Notes under the pieces: generated by a model
What the model saw: the letters and a program-made list of their open reading frames with translations, nothing else
The model's database searches: none
Told to the model about the DNA's origin: nothing
Shown here: piece by piece, positions 30,401 through 38,434 of the stretch
How the letters are laid out: every line of letters begins with the position of its first letter
How positions within the stretch are numbered: the stretch's first letter is position 1
Assembly: GCF_036321025.1 (NCBI RefSeq)
Contig: NZ_JAZAPB010000002.1
Location: 434,001-498,000 of the forward strand
Direction of reading: 5' to 3'
DNA: 64,000 nucleotides
DNA from: Alteraurantiacibacter hainanensis
GTDB lineage: Bacteria > Pseudomonadota > Alphaproteobacteria > Sphingomonadales > Sphingomonadaceae
Made by a program: the position numbers and the translations under genes

Positions 30401-30528
30401 GCTTCTATCGAGAGTTGCGGCAGTACGAAAAGTCGGATGCCACGATGGCAAGGGCGCGCGAGATCCTGCCCGATGAAGACTTCTTCCGGTCGATCAACAT
30501 GCCCGAAAGCGCGCGGCTGGCGCAGTAG
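27484..30528 (+). CDS. Secreted DUF3857/transglutaminase-like protein with TPR repeats
   Basis: 1014 residues with signal peptide (SLFFVPAIIVVAVPAQAG). A DUF3857 beta domain (about 50-270) precedes a transglutaminase-like domain (about 280-430) with TWRRRYGDCKAKTALLIGLLEE, where the Cys would be catalytic, and SAFDHVIVRAHIDGREYFLDGT carrying His and Asp. From about residue 660 there are at least six tetratricopeptide repeats (for example ALMDAGEWRAARAVMDRVV). Such proteins are common in sphingomonads and Bacteroidetes but are poorly characterised; peptidase or cross-linking activity in the periplasm is possible. Confidence 0.8.
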   Translation: MRTASLFFVPAIIVVAVPAQAGEDLRFGPIPDWVVPYEVGPGEDVEADLPVRALESDFQTRLEPGRVVHFIEMAFEFIAPQGLQAGNISVSWRPEFDDITIHHVLIERDGETIDVLADGQEFTILRREENLEIATLTGVLTANMFPAGLEVGDTLRFAYSLDQANPVMGEHTETILGPLNGIIDKSHVRLSWPRDLDLTVSVTDDLPAIEQGREDGYEYAALSFPKTSPVVLPEGAPSRFAMVRMVEASTFADWAELSAHFAPLYEEAKVIPAEGPLRDRLEAIRASSADPVERAEQALALVQDQVRYVALAMGAAGLVPADSETTWRRRYGDCKAKTALLIGLLEELGIDAEPVLVNSLIGDALPQRLPLVSAFDHVIVRAHIDGREYFLDGTRTGDTSLERHPVPSFSWGLPVMPQGAELIRMVPAVLATPSDDISIRIDLSEGIRTQAPTQAEVTYRGETAIAVNGLMQQLYGQARDQSIEDFWSNRYSFFNPEEVAMEFDEEAGELRISATGTSELDWDYNSFEPTGMRVGYTPDFDRPASADQDAPYAIAYPQYERVSYEVILPPGFSAENLDGANVEETVAGVEYRRQLEVANDRFIATRSARSLVPEISASEARAAEDALRLLREKRVFLRIPENYRLSRAEIDSMARAEGTDADDLMNQGLALMDAGEWRAARAVMDRVVSIEPENSWGYANRAVILARLGDTEAARADIVEARSRDPQNYVASHAEGLIASIARDWDAAIAAYTAAIEMNEDNYFAYGQRAEAYASKEDFDSAIADADRLLDIQPENAWGYISKGFLLARARRTDELEAHVTRMEKAFPADPSIASAASQMLADAGLEESAAVLLERAVVDGGSPIALVTRAGQRPDDANDMKLADLDEALAIDPDFIPALMARARVLWDDYELERALVDAERVIELQPSFEGGYDMKIIILLDMERETEAIAMVDELVERFPGDPMMLRSAAGFYRELRQYEKSDATMARAREILPDEDFFRSINMPESARLAQ

Positions 30529-30549
30529 CGCCATTTCCGCAGGTGACGA

Positions 30550-31128
30550 TCAGGTCACCAGCAATGCCAGGTTGACCCGGCCGGTGCCGCTGCGGATCAG
30601 GCCGATCTCGCGTGCGGCGGCATAGCTGAGGTCGATCACGCGGTTGCCGTGATAGGGGCCGCGGTCGTTCACGCGAACCACCACGCTTTCCCCGTTTCGC
30701 GGATTGGTCACGCGCAGCCGGCTGCCAAGCGGCAGCGTGCGGTGGGCGGCTGTCAGCTGGTTGGGATCGAAGGTCTCGCCGCTGGCGGTGCGGTTTCCGG
30801 CGAGTTCGTTACCGTAGAAGCTCGCTTCGCCGCCACCGATCGCGCTCTCGCTGGGGGACGGGGTGACCGCGGGCTGCGGCTCTATCGGCTCGATCTGGGC
30901 GACCGGCATCGTCTCGACGCTGGCCGTTCCCTTGCCGAGCTTCACGACTTCGGGCGAGGTGCGATCCTGCACCAGGGCCGTGCCAAGGGCGAGGGCAAGC
31001 GCACCGAATACGCCGGTTCCAACCAGCGCCAGTTGCCGCTGCGATTTCAGTCGCATGAAAGCGCGCAGGCGCTCCCGGCGGCTGGGCAGGGTATGGGCGT
31101 GCGTGGCTGTGTGATTGTTATCCCTCAT
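30550..31128 (-). CDS. rlpA: RlpA-like septal ring lytic transglycosylase / lipoprotein-A family
   Basis: 192 residues. One membrane anchor (LALVGTGVFGALALALGTAL) precedes a linker rich in Pro and Glu and a double-psi beta-barrel domain with EASFYGNELAGNRTASGE, LTAAHRTLPLGSRLRVTN and VVVRVNDRGPYHGNRVIDLSYAAA. The Asp and other residues of RVNDRGPY are the RlpA catalytic signature. No SPOR domain is present, so it is a short version. The start MRDNNHTATH at 31128 is preferred over far-upstream in-frame starts. Confidence 0.88.
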   Translation of the reverse strand: MRDNNHTATHAHTLPSRRERLRAFMRLKSQRQLALVGTGVFGALALALGTALVQDRTSPEVVKLGKGTASVETMPVAQIEPIEPQPAVTPSPSESAIGGGEASFYGNELAGNRTASGETFDPNQLTAAHRTLPLGSRLRVTNPRNGESVVVRVNDRGPYHGNRVIDLSYAAAREIGLIRSGTGRVNLALLVT

Positions 31129-31194
31129 ACCAAAGGAAGGGATGAGACGGGGGCAATGTTCCGAGAAACCCCCGATAGTTCCCTCATAACGTGG

Positions 31195-31228
31195 AAGCGC
31201 CCGGCTCCCCATCGGGAACCGGGCGCTT
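31195..31228 (-). terminator. Terminator hairpin downstream of dhaK
   Basis: AAGCGCCCGG and CCGGGCGCTT form a perfect 10-bp stem with a 14-nt loop between the dhaK stop and the rlpA start. On the minus strand only a short TTCC follows. It probably ends the aldolase-dha operon. Confidence 0.65.
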
Positions 31229-31252
31229 CGCATTCGTTTCCGCTGGACGGGA

Positions 31253-32248
31253 TCAGAAGATGCGGCTGGCGACCTGCGCAGGCGCGTCGAGATACTTCTC
31301 CAGCTGGCTGTCCAGCTTCAGCATGGTGATGCTGGCACCGGCCATTTCCAGCGAAGTGCAGTATTCGCCGACATAGTTGCGCACGACCGTCAGGCCCCGC
31401 TCTTCGCAAAGCTGCGCGGCCTTGTTGTAGAGCACATAGAGTTCGGCCGGCGGCGTGCCGCCAAGTCCGTTCACCATCAGCGCAACGCGGTCGCCCTTTT
31501 CGAACGGCAGATCGTCGGCCACCGCGTCGAACAGCGTCTTGGTGATCTCGTCGGCGCTGGTGATCTTGGTGCGCTCGCGGCCCGGCTCGCCGTGGATGCC
31601 GACGCCCACTTCCATCTCGTCGTCGGCGATCTCGAAGATCGGCGTGCCCTTGGCAGGCGGGATACAGCTGGTGAGCGCCACACCCATGGTGCGCACGTTG
31701 TTGTTCACCTTCTCGGCGACGGCCTTCACCTCTTCCAGGCTCTTGCCTTCCTCGGCAGCGGCACCGCAGGCCTTCATGACGAAGAAGTTGCCGGCCACGC
31801 CGCGGCGACCCACGGTGTAGAGCGAATCCTTCACGGCCACGTCGTCGTTGATCCAGAACTGGTCGACCTTGATGTCTTCGGCCTGGGCCAGTTCCACCGC
31901 GGTATCCCATGCCATGCGGTCGCCCTGGTAGTTGTTCACCAGCACCAGGACGCCGGCGGGCGTGGCGAGAGCCTTGATGGTCTCGTAGCATGCATCAACC
32001 GGCGGGGCGGCGAAGACCGGGCCCTGGCAGGCGCCGTCGAGCATGCCGGGACCGACGGCCATCACGTGCGCCGGTTCGTGGCCGGAGCCCGAACCCTGCA
32101 CGATCGAGACCTTGTCATCGACCGGGCGATCCTTCCGCTTGATCATCTGGAATTCCAGGTTGCCTTCCAGCAGATCGGGGTTGGCAGCCAGCACGCCCTG
32201 CATGAACTCAGGAACGAAATCTTCGGCTTTGTTGACGAACTTCTTCAT
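31253..32248 (-). CDS. dhaK: Dihydroxyacetone kinase subunit DhaK
   Basis: 331 residues. DhaK features are IVQGSGSGHEPAHVMAVGPGMLDGACQG, seen as GSGSGHEPAH and GPGMLDGACQG, then NYQGDRMAWDTA, GVALTSCIPP and MEVGVGIHGEPGRE, where the His forms the covalent hemiaminal with the substrate. It binds dihydroxyacetone or a related ketose such as erythrulose for phosphorylation with DhaL. It is last in the operon aldolase-HAD-dhaL-dhaK. Confidence 0.92.
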   Translation of the reverse strand: MKKFVNKAEDFVPEFMQGVLAANPDLLEGNLEFQMIKRKDRPVDDKVSIVQGSGSGHEPAHVMAVGPGMLDGACQGPVFAAPPVDACYETIKALATPAGVLVLVNNYQGDRMAWDTAVELAQAEDIKVDQFWINDDVAVKDSLYTVGRRGVAGNFFVMKACGAAAEEGKSLEEVKAVAEKVNNNVRTMGVALTSCIPPAKGTPIFEIADDEMEVGVGIHGEPGRERTKITSADEITKTLFDAVADDLPFEKGDRVALMVNGLGGTPPAELYVLYNKAAQLCEERGLTVVRNYVGEYCTSLEMAGASITMLKLDSQLEKYLDAPAQVASRIF

Positions 32249-32282
32249 GTGTTTCCTCTCCGTATGAAATGAACTGCTTGGA

Positions 32283-32963
32283 TCAGGCGCAGGCCTTGTC
32301 AACTTCCGGCGCGGCGGGCGTGTAATCCACGCCGTTGGCCTTGCACCAGTCGACAAGGATCGTGGCGATGGCGACGATGCCGGGATCGGGGGTGTTGGCG
32401 CTGCGCTCTCCCACCTGGCTGGCGCGGCCGCGGTGGGCAACCAGGCTGCGCGTGCTTTCCACGGCGCCATCGGCGATGGTCGCGCAATCCTTCAGCACTT
32501 CGCTCAGGTCGTCGGTGCCCTTGTCGGCGTGTTCCTTCAGCTTTTCGGCCACCGGGATCAGCGCGTCGAGCAGGGTCTTGTCGCCCAGCTGCGCGCCGCC
32601 GCGAGCCATGATGCCGTCCACCGAATTGCCGATGGCCTCGGCGAATTCGCCCAGGGTCAGTTCGGTCTTGCCCTTCGTGGGCATGGCCGCCTTCATGAAG
32701 CCCGTGCCCCAGATCGGCCCGGACGATCCGCCCACGTGCTTCGACACCAGCATCGAGATTTTCAACAGCATGGTGCCGATATCGGGCTTTTCGATATCGG
32801 GCAGGTCCCGCTTGATCACCTTGAACCCGGTGGCCAGCGAAGTGCCGAAATCGCCGTCGCCGGCAAGCCCGTCGAGGTCGGAGAAATAGCTTTCGTTGCG
32901 GATCACCGTGTCGGCGGTGGTATCGATTCCCTGCTGAATGGTGGCTAGCGAAATGGTCGCCAT
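32283..32963 (-). CDS. dhaL: Dihydroxyacetone kinase subunit DhaL
   Basis: 226 residues. The Mg-nucleotide binding motif DLDGLAGDGDFGTSLATGF and the HVGGSSGPIWGTGFM and GGAQLGDKTLLDAL segments are diagnostic. No DhaM or EI/HPr-type phosphotransfer gene is adjacent, so whether ADP stays bound (PTS type) or ATP is used is unresolved. Adjacent to dhaK with a 34-nt gap. Confidence 0.92.
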   Translation of the reverse strand: MATISLATIQQGIDTTADTVIRNESYFSDLDGLAGDGDFGTSLATGFKVIKRDLPDIEKPDIGTMLLKISMLVSKHVGGSSGPIWGTGFMKAAMPTKGKTELTLGEFAEAIGNSVDGIMARGGAQLGDKTLLDALIPVAEKLKEHADKGTDDLSEVLKDCATIADGAVESTRSLVAHRGRASQVGERSANTPDPGIVAIATILVDWCKANGVDYTPAAPEVDKACA

Positions 32964-32982
32964 TGTCGTGTTCTCTCCCGTT

Positions 32983-33714
32983 CTAGTTATTCGAACCCTG
33001 GTCGGTCAGGGCGGACAGGTCCGCCAGCGTCACCTCCGGGTCCGGCGCGTCGCCCAGTTCCGGCACGACCCGCGCTGCTTCGTCGAAATCCTCGTCCACC
33101 GTATAGGTGCTGGTGGTGATGAGCACCGGATAGCCCGCGCCGACGGCGGCGAGCAGGCCGTTGCGGCTGTCCTCGATCACTACGCATTCTGATTGCGGCA
33201 GGTCCAGCGACTGCTGTGCCAGCTGGTAGATTTCCGGATCGGGCTTCTTCTTGCTGACCACGTCGCCGGCATGGACGAATTCGAACTTCGCCTTTCGCTC
33301 CGGCCCCATCAGGTCGAGCACGGCGTCGATGAACTTGGCGTTCGACGTGGTGCACACGCCCAGACGCACATCGCTGGCGATGGCCTCATCGATGATGCGC
33401 AGCACGCCGGGGCGCAGCGGCAGGTCGGTGACGATCTGGCTGACCTGGTCGGTCTTGTACTTGTGCAGCGCCTTGATGAGGGCATCCTTGCCGCCGTACT
33501 CGGCCACCTTGTCCTCCGGCCAGCCATCCTGATCGAAATACGCCGTCATCCGCTCCTTGCCGCCTGCAACCTTCAGCAGCTCGGCATAGCGTTCCACGCT
33601 CCATTCGGCGTCGATCCCGAATTCGGCGAAAGCACGATTGAAACCGACCCGGTGCGCGTCGCGCTCGGTATCCACCAGCACGCCGTCGCAATCGAAAATC
33701 AGCGCCTTCAGCAT
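32983..33714 (-). CDS. HAD-superfamily phosphatase/phosphoglucomutase-like protein (CbbY type)
   Basis: 243 residues. HAD motif I is ALIFDCDGVLVDTE, motif II is VCTTSNAK, motif III is KKKPDPEIY and motif IV is CVVIEDSRNGLLAA, all intact. The cap is the alpha-helical C1 type. In this operon a sugar-phosphate phosphatase acting between aldolase and DHA kinase is plausible. Its start shares one base with the aldolase stop. Confidence 0.87.
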   Translation of the reverse strand: MLKALIFDCDGVLVDTERDAHRVGFNRAFAEFGIDAEWSVERYAELLKVAGGKERMTAYFDQDGWPEDKVAEYGGKDALIKALHKYKTDQVSQIVTDLPLRPGVLRIIDEAIASDVRLGVCTTSNAKFIDAVLDLMGPERKAKFEFVHAGDVVSKKKPDPEIYQLAQQSLDLPQSECVVIEDSRNGLLAAVGAGYPVLITTSTYTVDEDFDEAARVVPELGDAPDPEVTLADLSALTDQGSNN

Positions 33715-34601
33715 CAGGCGGTTTCTTTCTGCGCGGCCATGAAGGCGCTGCCCTGGCCCTTGCCGCCGAACTTCTCGATGAAGCTTCCGAACAGCTCCTT
33801 GCAGGCCTGGTACTGCGCATCGATCACGCGCAGCGGCTCGTAATCGTCGGGGTTGGCCTTGCGATAGGCCTCGAAGCTCTCGACGAAGACGTGCTTGAGA
33901 TTGGTGGAGATGTTCACCTTGGCGCTGCCGCGGGCGATGGCCTTCTTAAACGTCTCGTCCGAAAGACCGGTGCCACCGTGCAGGGCCATGGGGGTGTTCG
34001 TCGCCTCGTTGATGGCGGCAATGCGATCGAAGTCTACCTTGGGTTCACCTTTGTAGAACCCGTGCGCCGTGCCGACCGCGCAGGCGAAGGCGGACAGGTC
34101 CAGCGCGTCGCAGAACTTCTTGGCGTCGGCCGGATCGGTCAGCACGCTGTCTTCCTCGGCCACCACCATGTCGTCTTCCACGCCCATGATCTGGCCGAGT
34201 TCGGCTTCCATGCCGACGCCGTACTTCTCGGCGATCTCGCGCACGCGCTTGGACATCTCCAGGTTCTCGTCGAACGGGAACTCGGAGGCATCGATCATGA
34301 TCGAGGTCCAGCCCGTCGCGGCGCACTTCTCGATCATCTCCAGGTCCTTGCAGTGATCCAGATGCAGCACGACCGGCACCGGGGAATCCGCTGCCACCGT
34401 GCGAACCCAGCTGACGATTTCCTCGTGGCTGTAATAGTCGATGGTCTTCGACGAGGTCTGGCAGATGACCGGAGCGTCAAGCGCCTCGGCAGCCTTCACC
34501 ATTCCCTTGGTGGTGCTGTAGTCGACAAGGTTGAACGCGGCGACGGCATAGCCGTTGTCCATCGCGTGCCGCAGCAGCGGTTTCATGTGTACAAGTGGCA
34601 T
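33714..34601 (-). CDS. Class II ketose-bisphosphate aldolase
   Basis: 295 residues. Zn-dependent class II features are VVLHLDHCKDLEMIEKC (catalytic Asp and Zn His), MIDASEFPFDENLE, MEAELGQIMGVEDD, AVGTAHGFYKGEPKVDFD, PMALHGGTGLS and GSAKVNISTNL. It could cleave fructose-, tagatose- or another ketose-bisphosphate to dihydroxyacetone phosphate plus an aldehyde. It is first in the operon with the HAD, dhaL and dhaK genes, a combination suggesting catabolism of a specific sugar or polyol. Confidence 0.9.
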   Translation of the reverse strand: MPLVHMKPLLRHAMDNGYAVAAFNLVDYSTTKGMVKAAEALDAPVICQTSSKTIDYYSHEEIVSWVRTVAADSPVPVVLHLDHCKDLEMIEKCAATGWTSIMIDASEFPFDENLEMSKRVREIAEKYGVGMEAELGQIMGVEDDMVVAEEDSVLTDPADAKKFCDALDLSAFACAVGTAHGFYKGEPKVDFDRIAAINEATNTPMALHGGTGLSDETFKKAIARGSAKVNISTNLKHVFVESFEAYRKANPDDYEPLRVIDAQYQACKELFGSFIEKFGGKGQGSAFMAAQKETA

Positions 34602-34835
34602 TTCGTGCTCCCTACGATTAGCCCCTAGAAAACGAATGGGCCGGTGATTGTGTCCGACGCTTTCGAATCGGGTCCATAGCCGCTGGCGCGGCGGCAAACC
34701 ACCCGTCTTGACCCATTCCGCGGCTGCGAGATTGAAAATGTCCGAAAATGGGCGGGCGTGCGGCGCGAGGCCCGGGCTGCAAAACCCGTTGACCGATTTG
34801 CCGCGACACTTCAGAGAACCTCGCCACGCGCGAGC

Positions 34836-34878
34836 GCGGGTGTAGCTCAATGGTAGAGCAGCAGCTTCCCAAGCTGTT
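34836..34878 (+). pseudogene. tRNA-Gly (CCC), 5' half only
   Basis: GCGGGTGTAGCTCAATGGTA begins a normal tRNA-Gly: acceptor 5' strand GCGGGTG, D stem GCTC/GAGC, anticodon stem GCAGC/GCTGT with loop TTCCCAA (anticodon CCC). The T arm with GTTCGA and the acceptor 3' strand CACCCGC are absent; unrelated sequence starts after about base 44. It cannot form a cloverleaf. It marks the edge of the accessory stretch that follows. Confidence 0.8.
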
Positions 34879-35040
34879 GGATAGCGGAGAATTGCGCGGC
34901 TTTTGCTGTAAAAGTGCACGAGTCTCGTCCTAATGAATTCAAAGACTTGCTGAATCGCTGTAAAATTTGCTGGACTGAATTGGCGAACGGAAGGCTCCAC
35001 GCGCCTCAAGATCCAGCCCCTTTCGGGCGTGCGGGACTTA

Positions 35041-35065
35041 CCTAGTTCAAAACTGGGCTTTTTTT
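35041..35065 (+). terminator. Rho-independent terminator/attenuator just before the PAS-GGDEF-EAL gene
   Basis: CCTAGTT and AACTGGG form a 7-bp stem (one G-T pair, tight loop), followed by C and seven T. It ends 42 nt before the start codon of the next gene on the same strand. It could end the former tRNA transcript or act as an attenuator in the leader of the downstream gene. Confidence 0.7.
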
Positions 35066-35067
35066 AC

Positions 35068-35096
35068 CTCTCCGGCCTATCGCGAAAACCGGAGGG
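35068..35096 (+). promoter_or_regulatory. Hairpin covering the ribosome binding site of the PAS-GGDEF-EAL gene
   Basis: CTCTCCGG (35068-35075) pairs with CCGGAGGG (35089-35096) through eight base pairs, one of them G-T. The 3' strand contains GGAGGG, the only good Shine-Dalgarno before the ATG at 35108, so the fold would block translation. It follows directly on the terminator at 35041-35065. Confidence 0.6.
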
Positions 35097-35107
35097 TCGA
35101 GCAAACC

Positions 35108-38100
35108 ATGAACATGTCAGCACCACTTGAAGCTCAAGCGTTTTGGAAGGGCAACGCGGAGCCAACGATCCCGAGCGTGGATCAACCGGTCTGGACCGCC
35201 GATTTTCTTCTTTCAGCGTTAGCCGGTGCCGGAGTGGGGACGTGGCAAGTTGATATGAAGACCGGCTTGGCGACGTGGGATAAAATCACCTGCACCCTTC
35301 TTGGTCTCGACGATATCGAAGTCGGGCCCGGCGTCCCCCTCCCGGTGCACCCAGGCGATTATGAGAGGATCTGGTCTGCCCTGAATCGAACCTTGGCCAC
35401 AGGAGAGGCCTATGAAGAAATATTCCGCGGAATAAAGGGGGATGGAACGATCGTCTGGTTACGCGGACGCGGGAGTGCGTTTCCTTCCGGCGAGGGTGAT
35501 CCGCGCTTTGTCGCCGGCGTAATTTCCGATGTAACCGAGAATGTGCTCGCGACAAAATCTCTCGAGGAAAGCGAACGGCAGTTTGCCTCGATAGTCGGGA
35601 ATCTCCCGGGGGCGGCATACCGGTGCGAAACTCGGTCTCCATGGCGCATGACCTTCATCAGTGACGCGGTGATGGACCTTACTGGCTATACCCCCGACGA
35701 GTTTGTAGACGGCGAACTCACCTGGGACTCGATCATCGAACCGGCCGAACGGGACGCCATCGCAGAGCGGGTAGCCGAGGCACTCACGCGCCGCGAAAAG
35801 TTCGAACTGCGTTACCGAATTCGCCATTGTTCTGGCGAGTTGCGCTGGGTGCATGAGCGCGGGGGTGCCGTTTATTCAGACACAGGTGAGCCGCTGTTTC
35901 TTGAAGGCTATATCGGAGATGTGCACGAGCAGGCCGAAGCGGAGCGAGGTATTAGGGAGGCCGAGGAACGTTTTCGTCTGGCCGCCAAGGCTACGAAGGA
36001 CATTATCTGGGACCGTGATCTCGCTACTAATGTCGTGCAATGGGACGTCGAAGCTGGCGAGGCACTTGGTTTTCTGCCCGGCGAAATGAGTGCTGATCTC
36101 GATTGGTGGATAGACCGCGTCCACCCAAGCGATCGAGAACGAGTGGAGGCAAAGCTCGCCGAGGTCACTGCCGGCGTTCAAGGTCGAATGACCGTAGAGT
36201 ATCGGTTTCGGATGGCCAACGGCAACTACGCCGAAATTCTTGATAGGGCGTTCCTGATCAGGGACGAAAACGATCGTCCAAAGCGGCTCGTCGGGGCCAT
36301 GCATGACCAGACCGAGAGCATGACTGCAAGCCGGGCGTTGGCAGAGAAGGAAGCGCGTCTGCAGAAAATCTTCGACCAGGCTATCGTTGGCATCATGGAG
36401 GCAGGGCCAGGGGGGGCGGTAGAGCTAGTCAACCCGCGCTTTTGCGAGATACTTGGTCGAAGCGCCGAGGAACTACAAAGCTGCAAGCTAGAAGACTATA
36501 CTCACCCTGATGATCTTCAGTGGAACCGCCCTCTCTTGGACGAGAGATTGGCGACCGGATTGCCTTTTCGCGTCGAGAAGAGATACGTCCGGCCCGACGG
36601 TGAGGTTGTCTGGTGCAATGTAAGTGTGTCTTTCATTCTGTCCGAGATCGGAGAGGTCGAAAAGTCGATCGTTGTCGCAGAGGACATTACTGCAAGAAAG
36701 CGCAATGAAGCTGCTCTGAGCGAAAGCGAGATGCTTTATCGCAGCGTCGTGCAAGCGAGCACCGATTGCATCAAGATCGTTGATTTGGATGGCACAGTCC
36801 AGTTCATGAACGATCCGGGGCTATGCGCGATGGAAATCGAGGACGCAGATTCAGTGCTTGGACAAAGGTGGCAGGACCTTTGGCCCAAAACCTACAGCGA
36901 TACGATTGATGCAGCGCTTGAGGCTGCCGTTGGGCGCGAGCGGGTTCGGTTTTCCGGTAACTGCCCGACCCTAAGGGGGGAAGCGAAATGGTGGGATGTA
37001 TCGGTCACGCCAATGACAACCGAGGGCGGGAAGGTCGGTCGTATTCTCGCTATATCGCGAGATGTGACTGAGCAACGCAGAACTGCAGACGAACTCAAGT
37101 GGGCAAGCGAGCACGACGCACTCACGCAGCTCCCCAATCGACGAGCCTTCGAAGCTCGGCTGCGCGCTGCGACCATTCGGGCCATGGAGTCGGGAGGCTG
37201 CGTTGGAGTTCTTCTTCTCGACCTCGATCACTTCAAACATGTGAACGACACCATGGGCCACGCAGCAGGTGATCAGTTGCTCACCATTTTAAGTGAGCGG
37301 CTAAAGAAGTCGATCCGTTCCCGCGATTTCGCAGCCCGATTAGGGGGCGACGAGTTTGCGGTGATCCTCGAAGGAGAGGGGCCTAGTCTGGATCTCAAGG
37401 AGAGAGGCGAGACAATCTTGCAAAGTCTGCGTCAACCGGTTCGCATCGAGAAGCGAATGGTGACCGCTGGCGGCAGCATCGGAGGCGCATGTTTCCCGGC
37501 CGACGCGCGAAACGCGAACGAACTTCTCAAGAACGCTGACATAGCGCTGTATGCCCTAAAAGCTACGGGGCGTGGCGGCACGATGATTTTTCATCAAGAC
37601 ATGCGAGATCGAGCTCAAATAGTTTCTTCGCAGCTGACGCTCGCACGTTCAGCAATTTCGCAGGAATCGGTGGAGCCGCATTATCAGCAGAAAGTCGAAC
37701 TCGCTACGGGACGGATTGCCGGTTTCGAAGCACTATTGAGATGGCGTCATGTAACTAGGGGTCTCCAGCTTCCCGATACGGTGGGCGAAGCATTCAAGGA
37801 TTATGAACTAGCCACCCGGATAGGTGACCTTGTGCAGCGCCAGGTGCTAACCGACCTTCGCGGCTGGTTGGATCGAAATCTCCCTGTCGGATTCGTTGCA
37901 ATCAATGCCGCGCCAGCGGAGTTTCTCAGAGACGATTTTGCGGAACGGCTGTTAGCAAAGATTCACGAAGCCCGTGTTCCAGCATCGATGATCGAGATCG
38001 AAGTCACCGAGCACGTCTTCTTCGAGGGTGCATCACAGTACGTCGCCCGCGCTCTAGGTGAACTCAATCAAGCTGGCGTCAGAATTGCGCTCGACGATTT

Positions 38101-38434
38101 CGGGACCGGCTATTCGTCCCTCTCGCATCTACGGGACTTTCCCGTTGATGTGGTCAAGATTGATCGTTCTTTCGTCGCCAACATGACGCAAGACACAGAA
38201 ATGAGAGCCATTGTATCGGCGGTTATCGACCTCGCGAGAAGCCTGAAAATAGACGTTGTCGCCGAAGGCGTCGAAGACGGTGCCCAGTTCGCAGCGCTCG
38301 TGGAGGAAGGGTGTTTGCTTGGCCAAGGCTATTACTTCGGCCGCGCAATTGGAGCCAACGACGTTTCTGATCTCGTCGGCAATTCGTTATCGAAGCCCCC
38401 TTGGTGGGCAGTCATTGATCTCATCAGCGAATGA
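35108..38434 (+). CDS. Multi-PAS GGDEF-EAL cyclic-di-GMP turnover protein
   Basis: 1108 residues, apparently soluble. Five PAS/PAC units (about 30-145, 155-280, 285-410, 413-535, 540-655) are followed by GGDEF (about 660-830) with the intact active site RLGGDEFAV and by EAL (about 845-1095) with FEALLRW, the Asn of INAAPAEF, EVTEHVF, DDFGTGYSSL, KIDRSFV, EGVE and GQGYYFGRA. All main catalytic residues of both domains appear present, so it may be a cyclase, a phosphodiesterase or a switchable enzyme. Base composition is lower in GC than the left part, fitting transfer. It could tune the exopolysaccharide locus to the right. Confidence 0.92.
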   Translation: MNMSAPLEAQAFWKGNAEPTIPSVDQPVWTADFLLSALAGAGVGTWQVDMKTGLATWDKITCTLLGLDDIEVGPGVPLPVHPGDYERIWSALNRTLATGEAYEEIFRGIKGDGTIVWLRGRGSAFPSGEGDPRFVAGVISDVTENVLATKSLEESERQFASIVGNLPGAAYRCETRSPWRMTFISDAVMDLTGYTPDEFVDGELTWDSIIEPAERDAIAERVAEALTRREKFELRYRIRHCSGELRWVHERGGAVYSDTGEPLFLEGYIGDVHEQAEAERGIREAEERFRLAAKATKDIIWDRDLATNVVQWDVEAGEALGFLPGEMSADLDWWIDRVHPSDRERVEAKLAEVTAGVQGRMTVEYRFRMANGNYAEILDRAFLIRDENDRPKRLVGAMHDQTESMTASRALAEKEARLQKIFDQAIVGIMEAGPGGAVELVNPRFCEILGRSAEELQSCKLEDYTHPDDLQWNRPLLDERLATGLPFRVEKRYVRPDGEVVWCNVSVSFILSEIGEVEKSIVVAEDITARKRNEAALSESEMLYRSVVQASTDCIKIVDLDGTVQFMNDPGLCAMEIEDADSVLGQRWQDLWPKTYSDTIDAALEAAVGRERVRFSGNCPTLRGEAKWWDVSVTPMTTEGGKVGRILAISRDVTEQRRTADELKWASEHDALTQLPNRRAFEARLRAATIRAMESGGCVGVLLLDLDHFKHVNDTMGHAAGDQLLTILSERLKKSIRSRDFAARLGGDEFAVILEGEGPSLDLKERGETILQSLRQPVRIEKRMVTAGGSIGGACFPADARNANELLKNADIALYALKATGRGGTMIFHQDMRDRAQIVSSQLTLARSAISQESVEPHYQQKVELATGRIAGFEALLRWRHVTRGLQLPDTVGEAFKDYELATRIGDLVQRQVLTDLRGWLDRNLPVGFVAINAAPAEFLRDDFAERLLAKIHEARVPASMIEIEVTEHVFFEGASQYVARALGELNQAGVRIALDDFGTGYSSLSHLRDFPVDVVKIDRSFVANMTQDTEMRAIVSAVIDLARSLKIDVVAEGVEDGAQFAALVEEGCLLGQGYYFGRAIGANDVSDLVGNSLSKPPWWAVIDLISE

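Noticed and set aside
34836..35040. Intron-containing tRNA-Gly (group I intron after the anticodon arm)
   Set aside because: No 3' exon with GTTCGA and CACCCGC was found downstream, and the break lies outside known intron positions in the anticodon loop.
35041..35096. Full c-di-GMP-I (GEMM) riboswitch
   Set aside because: Only a 10-nt segment (CTCCGGCCTA) resembles the aptamer; the GCAAAGC-type junction and the second hairpin with tetraloop receptor are not found. Kept only as a possible novel leader.
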